This document shows positions 24,223 through 33,520 of a stretch of DNA of 64,000 nucleotides, in pieces; position 1 is the stretch's first letter, and every line of letters starts with the position of its first letter. The position numbers were made by a program, and so were the translations under genes. The stretch is from positions 1 through 64,000 of the forward strand of contig CAUDXH010000004.1 in assembly GCA_958453305.1 (NCBI GenBank), in the 5' to 3' direction. The notes beneath the pieces were generated by a model. That model was not told the origin of the DNA. It worked only from the letters and a program-made list of their open reading frames with translations, and did not search any database. Origin of the DNA: an uncultured Bacteroides sp. (GTDB lineage Bacteria > Bacteroidota > Bacteroidia > Bacteroidales > Bacteroidaceae).

Positions 24223-26334
24223 TTATTTTATTTCTTTTATACTGATAGCCACTCCTCCACTGGGGGCAAGTCTTTGTTTTATAATGGTTTTGCTTGATAC
24301 CTTTCGGGTTGAAATGACATAGTCTTTCGGATTGGTACGCCAGTCTGCCTTTTTCCCGTCAGCGTATATTGTAGCCAGATATTTCTTTCCAGCAGGAAGG
24401 AAGCTCAAGTCAATCACGGCTTCGCGTGTGTTTTCATCAGTGATTCCTCCGATATACCATTCCTGCTTTCCTTTCGCTTTACGCGCAAGGGTGATGTAGT
24501 CGCCCGGCTCTGCTTCCAGAATATAAGTATCATCCCAGTCGGCTGCTACCTCTTTGATAAATTGGAATGCGTCAGGATATTTCTCGTAATTTTGATATAA
24601 GTCGGCAGCCATTTGAAGCGGGCTGTACATGGTAACATATAAAGCCAGCTGTTTGACCAGCGTAGAACTCAATTTAGCGGAATTACTGCCATATACTGAT
24701 AAGTCTCCCTCAAAAATTCCCGGGGTATAATCCATCGGACCGCCCATCAGCCGGGTAAAAGGTAAGATGGTTGCATGTTCGGGTGTATTTCCGTTGAATG
24801 ATTCAAACTCAGTTCCGCGGGCTGATTCTTGAGCAATCCAGTTAGGATACGTACGGCATAAGCCAGTGGGGCGTACAGCCTCATGTGAGTTGACCATGGC
24901 TTTATAGCGAGCCGCCGTTTCCACCACGCGCAAGTAATGGTTTACCATCCACTGACCGTCATGATGTTCGCTTCGTGGAATAATAGGACCCACATATCCG
25001 GTCTTTACCGCATCGTATCCGTTTTCTGCCATAAATCGGAAAGCATCTTCCATCTGACGTTCGTAGTCGGCAACCGATGAAGTGGTTTCGTGGTGCATGA
25101 TAATTTTCACACCTTTTTCGGCAGCATAGCGTTGCAGTTCTTTTACGTCAAAGTCGGGATACGGTTTGGTAAAACTGTAGATATGCTCTTTGATGTAGGC
25201 AAAGTTAGCTTCCCATCCTTCATTCCAACCTTCTACTAAAACCGCATCAAAGCCATGGCGGGCAGCAAAGTCAATATATTCTTTCACATGAGCCGTATTT
25301 GCTCCGTGTGTTCCGTTGGGCTTTTCTTGCGTATAGTCGGTTTTTCCTATAACAATGTCTTGGTTATTGGTATAAGCCCAGGTAGAGCCTTGTCCGGTGA
25401 AGTATTCCCACCATACGCCTACATATTTAACCGGATGAATCCATGACGTATCTTCCAGTTTGCATGGCTCATTTAGGTTCAGAATCAGATTCGAAGCCAA
25501 GATGTCGCGTGCATCATCGCTTACGATAATGGTTCTCCACGGAGTTACACTTCCGGTCTGAATATATCCTTTTGTTCCGTTTTTATCGGGAGTTAAATGC
25601 GCACTGAGTATAAAGGTCTTATCATCAAGATTCAGTTGCATAGCCGGATAGTTTACCAGTGCTGCTTCGTGGATATTGATATATAATCCATCTTCCGATT
25701 TCAGCATAAGTGGAGTTTGTACTGCCAGATTTGGTGTAAATGATTTGGCGGCAAGCGGTTCCTTGCGTACGCTGTCGATAAGGCTTTCAACTTCCGAAAG
25801 GAGTGAAACCGTTGTGGGATATTCATTGGTATCGTAATCACCCGGAAGCCAGAATGCTTTATGATTTCCGGTCAGCCGGAATTCGGTACATTCCTCATTC
25901 AAGGTAAAATTCCGCAAATCTTTCTGTACGGGAAACTCATAGCGGAATCCCAGTCCGTCATCGAACAAGCGGAAACGGATGTTCAGTTCCCATCCGGTCG
26001 TTTCCTGTTTCAACTTGACAAGCATTTCTTTGTGATGATCGCGTATCTTGCTGTATTGTCCTAAGACAGGCTGCCAGATGGTATCGGCTTCAGTAAACTC
26101 GGTTCCGATAACAGAAAATCGGGTGTCCAGAGCAAAATCGGGGCGTAATGTAAATCCCATTTTGCTCTCTTTGATTACCTCTTTCCCTTTATACTTGAGA
26201 GAATAAACTGGAGTACCCTTTGCGGCAAGCTTAAACTGAAGTGCAAAGTTCCCGTTGGGTGAATTGAGATGTTGGGCTGTCATAGCTCCTGTTGTGATCA
26301 GCCATAGCATGAAGGTAAGGAAAAGTTGTCTCAT
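24223..26334 (-). CDS. GH97 glycoside hydrolase, inverting alpha-glucosidase type
   Basis: 703 aa with a signal peptide ending near TAQH (residue 21), an N-terminal beta-sandwich (about 25-290), a TIM barrel (about 290-600) and a C-terminal beta domain. E416 (HHET), E485 (NSHEAV) and E509 (ARGTE) keep the 69- and 24-residue spacing of SusB residues 439, 508 and 532. This places it with inverting SusB-like alpha-glucosidases rather than the retaining alpha-galactosidase branch, which has an aspartate nucleophile. Numbering of SusB is from memory. It stands alone, convergent with the HTCS gene and without susC/D, so its natural substrate is unclear. No strong promoter was found upstream. Confidence 0.92.
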   Translation of the reverse strand: MRQLFLTFMLWLITTGAMTAQHLNSPNGNFALQFKLAAKGTPVYSLKYKGKEVIKESKMGFTLRPDFALDTRFSVIGTEFTEADTIWQPVLGQYSKIRDHHKEMLVKLKQETTGWELNIRFRLFDDGLGFRYEFPVQKDLRNFTLNEECTEFRLTGNHKAFWLPGDYDTNEYPTTVSLLSEVESLIDSVRKEPLAAKSFTPNLAVQTPLMLKSEDGLYINIHEAALVNYPAMQLNLDDKTFILSAHLTPDKNGTKGYIQTGSVTPWRTIIVSDDARDILASNLILNLNEPCKLEDTSWIHPVKYVGVWWEYFTGQGSTWAYTNNQDIVIGKTDYTQEKPNGTHGANTAHVKEYIDFAARHGFDAVLVEGWNEGWEANFAYIKEHIYSFTKPYPDFDVKELQRYAAEKGVKIIMHHETTSSVADYERQMEDAFRFMAENGYDAVKTGYVGPIIPRSEHHDGQWMVNHYLRVVETAARYKAMVNSHEAVRPTGLCRTYPNWIAQESARGTEFESFNGNTPEHATILPFTRLMGGPMDYTPGIFEGDLSVYGSNSAKLSSTLVKQLALYVTMYSPLQMAADLYQNYEKYPDAFQFIKEVAADWDDTYILEAEPGDYITLARKAKGKQEWYIGGITDENTREAVIDLSFLPAGKKYLATIYADGKKADWRTNPKDYVISTRKVSSKTIIKQRLAPSGGVAISIKEIK

Positions 26335-26584
26335 ATTCTATTTATGATTAACGTGAATAGATAAATTAGTATATTCTATATAACAAAGGAACAATCTAAA
26401 ACACATTTATACTTACTCAAGCTGGCTTCATGAGCATAACTCTACGGGATATCCAGTGACACATTCCTGAAGCTCAGTTCCGTCTGTGGATTGACTGTTT
26501 TTACAAAGTTATACCATTCTTGATAAATCTGACAACTTTTTCAGTATCTCTTATACCTTTGGCTTGTGAAACAAATCTTTTCAG

Positions 26585-26592
26585 TATTTTTG
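26585..26592 (+). promoter_or_regulatory. -7 box of the CPBP protease gene
   Basis: TATTTTTG; a CTTG 18 bases upstream (26563-26566) is a possible -33. It makes ATG 26613 the start instead of the upstream ATG at 26520. Confidence 0.5.
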
Positions 26593-26612
26593 TAGAACAA
26601 AGCCTTTTATAT

Positions 26613-27413
26613 ATGAAACAAACAGTAAAGCTTCTTCTTTTTTACTTCATCTACCAGTTAGGGTGTATGTTTTTCGTGTCTGCCGTTTTTTATGGTATAT
26701 ATACCCTTGTACATTATGTAGAAACGGGTGAGATGGTTATTCCGGACGACAACGCTCCATTTGCTTTGCCGGCAACGGTTACTTCACTACTGCTCAGTAA
26801 TATACTGATGGGTTTCCATTTACTGCGAAACCGTTACCTTGATAACGATACTCATACCACCTGGTCGTTTGTTTCGGGGAAAATACTGCTTGCCATTATC
26901 CCGTTGACAATGGGAGTGATGTGCTGGATGAATTTCGCAATGGAATTAGTTGATTTACCCGATTTGACCGCTGATTTGTTTCTTCAGATGAAAAATAATC
27001 TTTTGGGAATAATTTCAATCGCCATTGTAGCCCCGATAGTAGAGGAAATGCTGTTTCGGGGAGCCATCGAGGGCGAATTGCTTCGCCGTTGGCATAACCC
27101 TTTATGGGCAATATTTGTTTCAGCGTTGATTTTCGGACTGATTCATCTGAATCCGGCTCAGATGCCTTATGCTTTTTGTCTGGGGCTCTTGTTGGGCTGG
27201 CTTTATTATCGTACGAAAAGTATTGTTCCGGGCATCGTGCTTCATCTGGTGAATAACGGAATTTCAGTAACACTGATGCTTACGCTGCCTGACCCTTCTG
27301 CCGGTCTGATTGATTTACTGGGTCTTGCAGGTGCCGGCTCCTTAGCTTTTATCGGCTTCCTTTTTACCGTAGGAGGAATAATGTATCTTCAAAACAAATT
27401 GCCAAACCGATAG
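26613..27413 (+). CDS. CPBP family intramembrane metalloprotease
   Basis: 266 aa from ATG 26613, with about seven hydrophobic helices. The CPBP (Rce1-like/Abi) motifs are present: E144, E145 and R149 in VEEMLFRG, FGLIHLNP (second motif with histidine) and HLVNNGIS (third motif). These residues form the intramembrane metal-binding active site. The substrate is unknown; members process prenylated proteins or bacteriocin-related peptides in other bacteria. Its neighbours, GH97 and a DEAD-box helicase, give no functional hint. Confidence 0.88.
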   Translation: MKQTVKLLLFYFIYQLGCMFFVSAVFYGIYTLVHYVETGEMVIPDDNAPFALPATVTSLLLSNILMGFHLLRNRYLDNDTHTTWSFVSGKILLAIIPLTMGVMCWMNFAMELVDLPDLTADLFLQMKNNLLGIISIAIVAPIVEEMLFRGAIEGELLRRWHNPLWAIFVSALIFGLIHLNPAQMPYAFCLGLLLGWLYYRTKSIVPGIVLHLVNNGISVTLMLTLPDPSAGLIDLLGLAGAGSLAFIGFLFTVGGIMYLQNKLPNR

Positions 27414-27435
27414 CTGATTATCCGAGAAATGTCCG

Positions 27436-27443
27436 TATCTTTG
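27436..27443 (+). promoter_or_regulatory. -7 box of the DEAD-box helicase gene
   Basis: TATCTTTG, 23 bases upstream of the start. It lies just past the CPBP gene stop, so the helicase has its own promoter. Confidence 0.55.
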
Positions 27444-27466
27444 CAACGAATTAGATATTGAAATAA

Positions 27467-29353
27467 ATGAAGACATTTGAAGAACTCGGAGTTTCCCTTG
27501 AAATACGCAAGGCGATTGAAGAGATGGGATATGAGAATCCCATGCCTGTGCAGGAAGAAGTGATACCCTATTTGTTGGGAAACGGTAACGATGTAGTGGC
27601 TCTGGCACAAACCGGAACCGGAAAAACAGCCGCATTTGGTCTGCCGCTGATACAGAAAATTGAAGTAAAACAACGAGTGCCTCAGGCACTTATCCTTTGC
27701 CCCACACGTGAGCTTTGTTTGCAGATAGCGGGCGATCTTACAGATTATTCCAAGTATATAACCGACCTTAAGATATTGCCTGTATATGGTGGTTCTTCCA
27801 TTGAAAGCCAGATACGCAGTTTAAAGAAAGGGGTGCATATTATAGTTGCTACTCCGGGACGTCTGATTGATTTGATGGAACGGAAAGTTGCTCGTTTGGA
27901 AACCATTCGTGACGTGGTTATGGATGAAGCCGACGAGATGCTGAATATGGGATTTACTGACAGCATCAATGCGATTTTGGAACAAGTTCCACAAGACCGT
28001 AATACCTTGATGTTCTCGGCTACCATGAGTCCGGAGATTGCACGTATAGCAAAGACTTACCTTCATGATGCAAAAGAGATTACCATCGGAACCAAAAATG
28101 AAGGAAGCAAAAATGTACATCACATTGCGTATACAGTACATGCCAAAGACAAATATCTTGCCTTGAAGCGTATCGTGGATTTCTATCCTCAAATTTACGG
28201 AATCATTTTCTGCCGTACCCGTAAAGAGACGCAGGAAATTGCCGATAAGTTGATTCAGGATGGGTATAGCGCAGATTCGTTGCATGGTGAGTTGAGTCAG
28301 GCACAGCGTGACTTGGTGATGCAGAAGTTCCGTCAGCGTCATTTGCAGTTGCTGGTGGCAACCGATGTAGCTGCCCGCGGTCTGGATGTAAACGACTTGA
28401 CTCATGTCATCAACTATGCATTGCCCGATGATACAGAAAGTTATACCCACCGTAGCGGACGTACCGGACGTGCCGGAAAAACAGGTATTTCGATTGCCAT
28501 CATCAACTTGCGTGAAAAGGGGAAAATGCGTGAGATTGAGCGTATCATCAAGAAGAAGTTCGAAATCGGAGTACTGCCCACAGGAAAAGAAATCTGCGAA
28601 CAGCAGCTCATTAAGGTAATCGATGATATTGAAAAGGTAAAAGTAGACGAGGAAGAAATTGAATCTTTCTTGCCGGGTATTTACCGTAAGCTGGAATGGT
28701 TGAGCAAAGAAGACCTTATCAAGCGAGTGGTGTCGATGGAATTTAACCGTTTCCTTGATTACTATAAGAATGCGCCTGAAATAGAACAGCCTAAGCAGGG
28801 TGAGAAGAGCAGCGATTCGAAGGAGCGTAAAGACCGTGGAAGCGACCGTGAAAAAGCAGGCCGAAAAGCTGAAAAAGGTTATACGCGTTTGTTCTTGAAC
28901 TTAGGAAAGACAGACGGATTTTATGCCAATCAGATTATTGAGCTGATTAACCGTAACATGAAGAGAGAGCGTATTCAGATTGGCCGTATCGACTTGATGC
29001 AGAATTTCTCTTTCTTTGAAATCGTTGAGTCGCAGGCCATGCTGGTCATGAAGGCACTGAACAAGGTGGTACTGAATGGCGGACGCCGTGTGGTAGTGGA
29101 AGTGGCTGGTGAAAATAACGGCAAGAGCGATAAAGGCGGAAAGAAACGTTCGAGAGACGGAAAGAATGCCGTCGCTTCAAAGGCTGAAAAAAAGCAAAAG
29201 CTAAGCCGTGAAGAAAGAGGCTATACTTCAGCCCGCGGACCTAAAAAGAAAGACGACTGGAAACAGTTCTTCCAGCAAGATAACGCATCTTTCGGGGATG
29301 ATTTGGGAGGCATGGAAGAAGGATGGGCCAAGCGGAGCAAGCGTAAGAAGTGA
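27467..29353 (+). CDS. DEAD-box RNA helicase
   Basis: ATP-dependent RNA helicase, 628 aa. Q-motif (residues 22-29 region), Walker A AQTGTGKT with K53, PTREL, DEAD at 153-156, SAT and HRSGRTGRAG are all intact in two RecA-like lobes (1-370). The C-terminal part contains a DbpA-type RNA-binding domain (about 470-545, TRLFLNLGKTDGFY start) followed by a lysine/arginine-rich tail. This architecture matches DeaD/CsdA proteins involved in ribosome assembly and cold adaptation. The exact gene name is not certain. A strong terminator follows. Confidence 0.93.
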   Translation: MKTFEELGVSLEIRKAIEEMGYENPMPVQEEVIPYLLGNGNDVVALAQTGTGKTAAFGLPLIQKIEVKQRVPQALILCPTRELCLQIAGDLTDYSKYITDLKILPVYGGSSIESQIRSLKKGVHIIVATPGRLIDLMERKVARLETIRDVVMDEADEMLNMGFTDSINAILEQVPQDRNTLMFSATMSPEIARIAKTYLHDAKEITIGTKNEGSKNVHHIAYTVHAKDKYLALKRIVDFYPQIYGIIFCRTRKETQEIADKLIQDGYSADSLHGELSQAQRDLVMQKFRQRHLQLLVATDVAARGLDVNDLTHVINYALPDDTESYTHRSGRTGRAGKTGISIAIINLREKGKMREIERIIKKKFEIGVLPTGKEICEQQLIKVIDDIEKVKVDEEEIESFLPGIYRKLEWLSKEDLIKRVVSMEFNRFLDYYKNAPEIEQPKQGEKSSDSKERKDRGSDREKAGRKAEKGYTRLFLNLGKTDGFYANQIIELINRNMKRERIQIGRIDLMQNFSFFEIVESQAMLVMKALNKVVLNGGRRVVVEVAGENNGKSDKGGKKRSRDGKNAVASKAEKKQKLSREERGYTSARGPKKKDDWKQFFQQDNASFGDDLGGMEEGWAKRSKRKK

Positions 29354-29377
29354 GTTTGCAAGACTTATAATATTAAT

Positions 29378-29417
29378 AAAAGAGGCGATGAGATGATGTA
29401 ATCTTATCGCCTCTTTT
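29378..29417 (+). terminator. Terminator of the helicase gene
   Basis: AAAAGAGGCGATGAGAT (29378-29394) pairs with 29401-29417, followed by TTTTTTG; loop of six bases. Confidence 0.85.
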
Positions 29418-29487
29418 TTGGGTTAAAATACTGTTGGTAACGGCTCTGCCTTACCGTAACTAATGCTACTATAATTTTGCAGGTTCA

Positions 29488-31329
29488 CTATAATGCCTGC
29501 ATATCGTTCAGACGCTTGTAATAACCATTCTTGGCAAGCAATTCTTCATGCTTTCCGTGTTCCACGATTTTGCCTTCGTATAACACATAAATCTGATTGG
29601 CATTCTTGATGGTAGAAAGACGGTGAGCAATGGCAATAGTGGTACGGGTTTTCATCAGCCTTTCCAATGCTTCCTGCACCAAGCGTTCACTCTCTGTGTC
29701 AAGAGCTGAAGTGGCTTCATCTAAGATGAGGATAGCCGGGTTCTTCAGAATGGCACGGGCAATGGAGATACGCTGGCGCTGTCCACCTGAAAGACGACAT
29801 CCCCGGTCGCCGATATTGGTATCATATCCCTGTTCGCTCTCCATAATGAAGTCGTGCGCATTGGCAATTTTGGCAGCCTCAATCACCTGTTCTTTCGTAG
29901 CGTTTTCCACTCCGAACGTGATGTTGTTATAGAAACTGTCATTAAACAAGATAGCCTCTTGGTTTACATAGCCTATCAGTGAGCGTAAATCCGTGATGGA
30001 AACATCCTTGATATTGGTACCGTCAATACGGATTTCCCCTCCTTGTACATCGTGGAACCGGGGAAGCAAATCAACCAGTGTAGATTTGCCCGAACCGCTT
30101 TGTCCCACCAATGCGATGGTTTCTCCTTTGCGGATGCGCAGGCTGATGTCATTCAGCACCTGATACTGTCCGTTATAGCTGAAAGTAATGTGATTAAAGT
30201 CAATACTCTCTTTCAGTTCGGAAAGCGGCTGAGGGTTTTCCTTTTCTTTGATGTTATTGGGAGCTTTCAGAATCTTATCCACACGCTCCATTGAAGCCAA
30301 TCCGCGCGGAATCATATAGCTGGCCTTGGAGAAGTCTTTCAGCGGGTTGATGATGCTGTATAAGATAACCATATAATAAATAAAGGTAGAAGCATCGATG
30401 GAAGAGTTATTGTCCAAAATCAATGAGCCTCCAAACCATAATACGAACACAATCAATACTGTGCCCAAGAATTCGCTCATGGGATGTGCCAAAGCCTGAC
30501 GGGTAGATACGCGGCTGGTAGCATCGCGGTATTCATCGCTGCACTTGTTGAAGCGGTTAATCATTTTCTCTTCGGCAGTGAACGCCTTGATAACCCGTAA
30601 TCCTCCGAGCGTTTCCTCCAGCTGCGACATGGTTTCACTCCATTTTCCTTGCGCTTCGAGCGATTGGCGTTTCAGTTTCCTTCCTATTTTTCCCATCAGC
30701 CACCCCATGGTAGGCAAGACAAGGATGGTAAACAGGGTAAGCTGCCAACTGATAATAAGCAAGGTAGCAAAATAAGAAATGATAAGAATCGGGTTTTTCA
30801 GCAACATATCCAGCGAACTGGTAATGGAGGTTTCAATTTCAGAAACGTCACCACTCATGCGGGCAATGATATCTCCCTTTCGCTCTTCAGAGAAAAAGCC
30901 CAGCGGCAGATACATCACTTTGGCATAAACCAACCGGCGTATGTCACGCACAATTCCGGTACGGAGCGGAATCATGGCAGCCGAAGAACCGAAATAACAG
31001 CCTGTCTTCAGGAAAGTCATCAGAGCCAGAAACAAACCGAGGAACAGCAGGGTAGTAGCAGGACCAAAGCTTTCAATGAGCTGGTTGACATAATAATAAA
31101 AGTTGTTCACTGCTGTTTCTTTCAGTGAGTCAACCGTCCATTCCCATTCCATATACTGATACGTCTGGTCTTGTGCACCGGTTTTAAACAGGATATTCAG
31201 AATCGGGATAAGTAACGAAAATGAAAACACATTGAAGATAGCTGAAAGCAGGTTTAACACCACAGCCCAACCTACATATTTTTTATAAGGCGAAACAAAA
31301 CGCCCCATCACGCGGAAGAATTCTTTCAT
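29488..31329 (-). CDS. ABC transporter, fused permease and ATPase (MsbA-like)
   Basis: Homodimeric type IV exporter, 613 aa. Six transmembrane helices in the first about 340 residues are followed by one nucleotide-binding domain. Walker A GQSGSGKST has K415; the signature LSGGQRQRIS, Walker B ILILDEATSALD and H-loop AHRLST are intact. The closest functional type is lipid A flippase MsbA, but drug or peptide exporters look alike. The nearby lipid A-type acyltransferase and glycosyltransferases support a lipid export role (inference). Confidence 0.88.
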   Translation of the reverse strand: MKEFFRVMGRFVSPYKKYVGWAVVLNLLSAIFNVFSFSLLIPILNILFKTGAQDQTYQYMEWEWTVDSLKETAVNNFYYYVNQLIESFGPATTLLFLGLFLALMTFLKTGCYFGSSAAMIPLRTGIVRDIRRLVYAKVMYLPLGFFSEERKGDIIARMSGDVSEIETSITSSLDMLLKNPILIISYFATLLIISWQLTLFTILVLPTMGWLMGKIGRKLKRQSLEAQGKWSETMSQLEETLGGLRVIKAFTAEEKMINRFNKCSDEYRDATSRVSTRQALAHPMSEFLGTVLIVFVLWFGGSLILDNNSSIDASTFIYYMVILYSIINPLKDFSKASYMIPRGLASMERVDKILKAPNNIKEKENPQPLSELKESIDFNHITFSYNGQYQVLNDISLRIRKGETIALVGQSGSGKSTLVDLLPRFHDVQGGEIRIDGTNIKDVSITDLRSLIGYVNQEAILFNDSFYNNITFGVENATKEQVIEAAKIANAHDFIMESEQGYDTNIGDRGCRLSGGQRQRISIARAILKNPAILILDEATSALDTESERLVQEALERLMKTRTTIAIAHRLSTIKNANQIYVLYEGKIVEHGKHEELLAKNGYYKRLNDMQAL

Positions 31330-31357
31330 ATTATGCGATGTAACTTCTTGTATTCCG

Positions 31358-31365
31358 CAAAGATA
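31358..31365 (-). promoter_or_regulatory. -7 box of the ABC transporter gene
   Basis: TATCTTTG on the minus strand, 29 bases upstream of the start codon. Confidence 0.55.
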
Positions 31366-31523
31366 GTGGAAAATTTGTTAGGAAACTTCATTGCATATAA
31401 GTTTTTTGGTTCTTAATCAGGCAGACCGCCGGAAATGTGAAAAGGGAGAGCACTTTTTCTATTAGTCAAGGCATTGGATGACAACTTGCCGGTATAAAAA
31501 CCTTTAAACTCAAAAGTTTTTTG

Positions 31524-31531
31524 TAGCTTTG
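31524..31531 (+). promoter_or_regulatory. -7 box of the acyltransferase gene
   Basis: TAGCTTTG; transcription near 31538 excludes the upstream start at 31529 and selects ATG 31556. Confidence 0.55.
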
Positions 31532-31555
31532 TCCAGAAATGTAACTCTTCATCGA

Positions 31556-32470
31556 ATGAACTTCATATATCGTTTATTATTTGCTTTCTTATATCTTTTG
31601 TCTCTGCTTCCGCTGAGACTGCTCTATGTGATAGCCGATGTACTTTTTATTCCCTTATTTTATGTGGTGAAATACCGGCGTAAGGTGGTTGAGAAAAGTT
31701 TGCATGAGTGTTTCCCTGAAAAAAGCGAAGCCGAATTACGGGCGATAGAAAAGAGGTTCTATCATTTCTTTTGTGACTATCTGATGGAGGTAATCAAGCT
31801 TTTTTCTGTATCGAAACGCGAAATGATGCGACGCATGGAGTTTACGGGCTTGGATAAAGTGTGTGATGACTTGGCACGAGCAGACAAGAAGTTCTGCTTT
31901 CTTTATCTGGGTCACTACTGCAACTGGGAATACATTGCATCGCTTGCTTATTGGGTGCCAGAAATACATTGCGGGCAGATTTATCATCGGATTTATAACC
32001 AAGCCTTCGATGAACTTTTCTTGAAATTACGTAATCAGTTTGGCGGGGAGTCTATTTTGATGAAAGATACGCTTCGCCGCATACTTACGCTTCGCAAGCA
32101 GGAAAAACCGGTTATGATAGGCTTTATTTCCGATCAGCTTCCCAAGTTTGAGAACATGAATCACTGGACTACCTTCCTTCATCATGACACTTCTTTCTTT
32201 ATCGGTGCCGAGCGTATAGCTAAGCAGGTAGATGCGGCACTTTATTATGTAAAGGTGGAACGGGTACGGCGCGGTCATTACCGGGCTTCATTTGAATGTA
32301 TGACCTTGCATCCGAAAGAATATCCTGATTATGAGCTGACCGATATGTATGCACGTATGCTGGAAGAGCAGATCAGGGAAAAACCTGAATACTGGCTTTG
32401 GACGCATAAACGCTGGAAGCGTACGAAGGAAATGTGGTTGAAGTGGAAAGAGGAATTGACTGAAAAATAA
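31556..32470 (+). CDS. Lipid A biosynthesis acyltransferase family protein (LpxL/HtrB-like)
   Basis: 304 aa from ATG 31556. One N-terminal membrane-embedded segment (about 8-38) is followed by the acyltransferase domain with catalytic H120 and E125 (GHYCNWE, HxxxxE). The positively charged ending (WTHKRWKRTKE) is typical of the family. It adds a secondary acyl chain to lipid A or a related glycolipid at the inner membrane. Which acyl position it uses cannot be inferred. It lies first in a run of plus-strand glycan genes. Confidence 0.9.
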   Translation: MNFIYRLLFAFLYLLSLLPLRLLYVIADVLFIPLFYVVKYRRKVVEKSLHECFPEKSEAELRAIEKRFYHFFCDYLMEVIKLFSVSKREMMRRMEFTGLDKVCDDLARADKKFCFLYLGHYCNWEYIASLAYWVPEIHCGQIYHRIYNQAFDELFLKLRNQFGGESILMKDTLRRILTLRKQEKPVMIGFISDQLPKFENMNHWTTFLHHDTSFFIGAERIAKQVDAALYYVKVERVRRGHYRASFECMTLHPKEYPDYELTDMYARMLEEQIREKPEYWLWTHKRWKRTKEMWLKWKEELTEK

Positions 32471-32485
32471 AGAGATGACAGAGCT

Positions 32486-33517
32486 ATGAAAAAATTACAT
32501 GATATATCGAAAGTGTATGTGTTTTCTCCATGGGGAAAAACAACAGGTGGCATCGAATTATTGCATCAGCTGGTAGATTATCTGCGGAATCGACAGCTCG
32601 AAGCGTATATTTATTATTATGAAAATCCTTCCGCACAAGTTCCGGAAGTCTATAGTAAATATAATATAGCTACTGCAACACAAGTAGACGATGCTAAACA
32701 AACGGTGCTGGTTCTTCCTGAAATATGTTTTCATGTCAGTGCTTATTATAAAGAATCTCAGATTGTGTTATGGTGGTTAAGCGTTGATAATTATTATCAT
32801 AGAGAGAAGAAGCATATTCCTCTTTATGAGCTGTTTTCATATTCTAAAATTTACGGGATGAAGCAGCTGTGGCATCGTTTGATGCGGCTGTTTAAATTAC
32901 AGTGGAGCATTCGTCCTCGTTTTTCTATAAAAGAGTCTATAAAAAAAACGTATATTCATGCTTATCAGTCGGAGTATGCTAATCTGCATTTGCAGCACCG
33001 GGGAGTAGTAGAGTTATATCCACTGAAAGACTATATTAATACTGACTTCGTTTCGGATGAGGTTTGTACAAACCGAGAGCCGAACATATTATATAACCCC
33101 AAGAAAGGGATAAAATTTACAAGAAAATTAATCAAGTCAGCCCCAGACTTGAAGTTTATTCCCTTGCAAAATTTGTCGCGTGCAGAACTGCAGCATCTTT
33201 TTGCTACCAGTATGCTTTATGTTGATTTCGGAAGCCATCCAGGAATGGACCGACTGCCTCGTGAGGCAGCAGTAAATGGTTGCTGCATTGTGACAGGAAT
33301 GCAGGGAGCTGCAGCTAATGCAACAGATATACCGATATCTGATTCATATAAATTTGATGAGTCAAATGCTTCTGTAGCGGAAATCATTTGTAGAATTCGG
33401 GAAGTATTATCTGATTATGAAAAGCATAGTAAGGCATTTGGTCCCTACCGGCAAAGAATCATGGGTGAAGAACAAGCGTTTTATAAGCAGATTGACGAAC
33501 TATTTCAATTGCGATAA
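32486..33517 (+). CDS. Probable glycosyltransferase (GT-B-like)
   Basis: 343 aa with no strong named family signature. The N-terminal half begins KVYVFSPWGKTTGGIELLHQL, which resembles the GT-B start GGxE. The C-terminal half contains DRLPREAAVNGCCIVT, resembling the nucleotide-sugar-binding ExxAxG-type region of GT4-like enzymes. The next gene follows by three bases. Base composition is noticeably more A/T-rich than the acyltransferase next door, as is common for surface-glycan genes. It could also be a modified enzyme of unknown specificity. Confidence 0.65.
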   Translation: MKKLHDISKVYVFSPWGKTTGGIELLHQLVDYLRNRQLEAYIYYYENPSAQVPEVYSKYNIATATQVDDAKQTVLVLPEICFHVSAYYKESQIVLWWLSVDNYYHREKKHIPLYELFSYSKIYGMKQLWHRLMRLFKLQWSIRPRFSIKESIKKTYIHAYQSEYANLHLQHRGVVELYPLKDYINTDFVSDEVCTNREPNILYNPKKGIKFTRKLIKSAPDLKFIPLQNLSRAELQHLFATSMLYVDFGSHPGMDRLPREAAVNGCCIVTGMQGAAANATDIPISDSYKFDESNASVAEIICRIREVLSDYEKHSKAFGPYRQRIMGEEQAFYKQIDELFQLR

Positions 33518-33520
33518 AGA

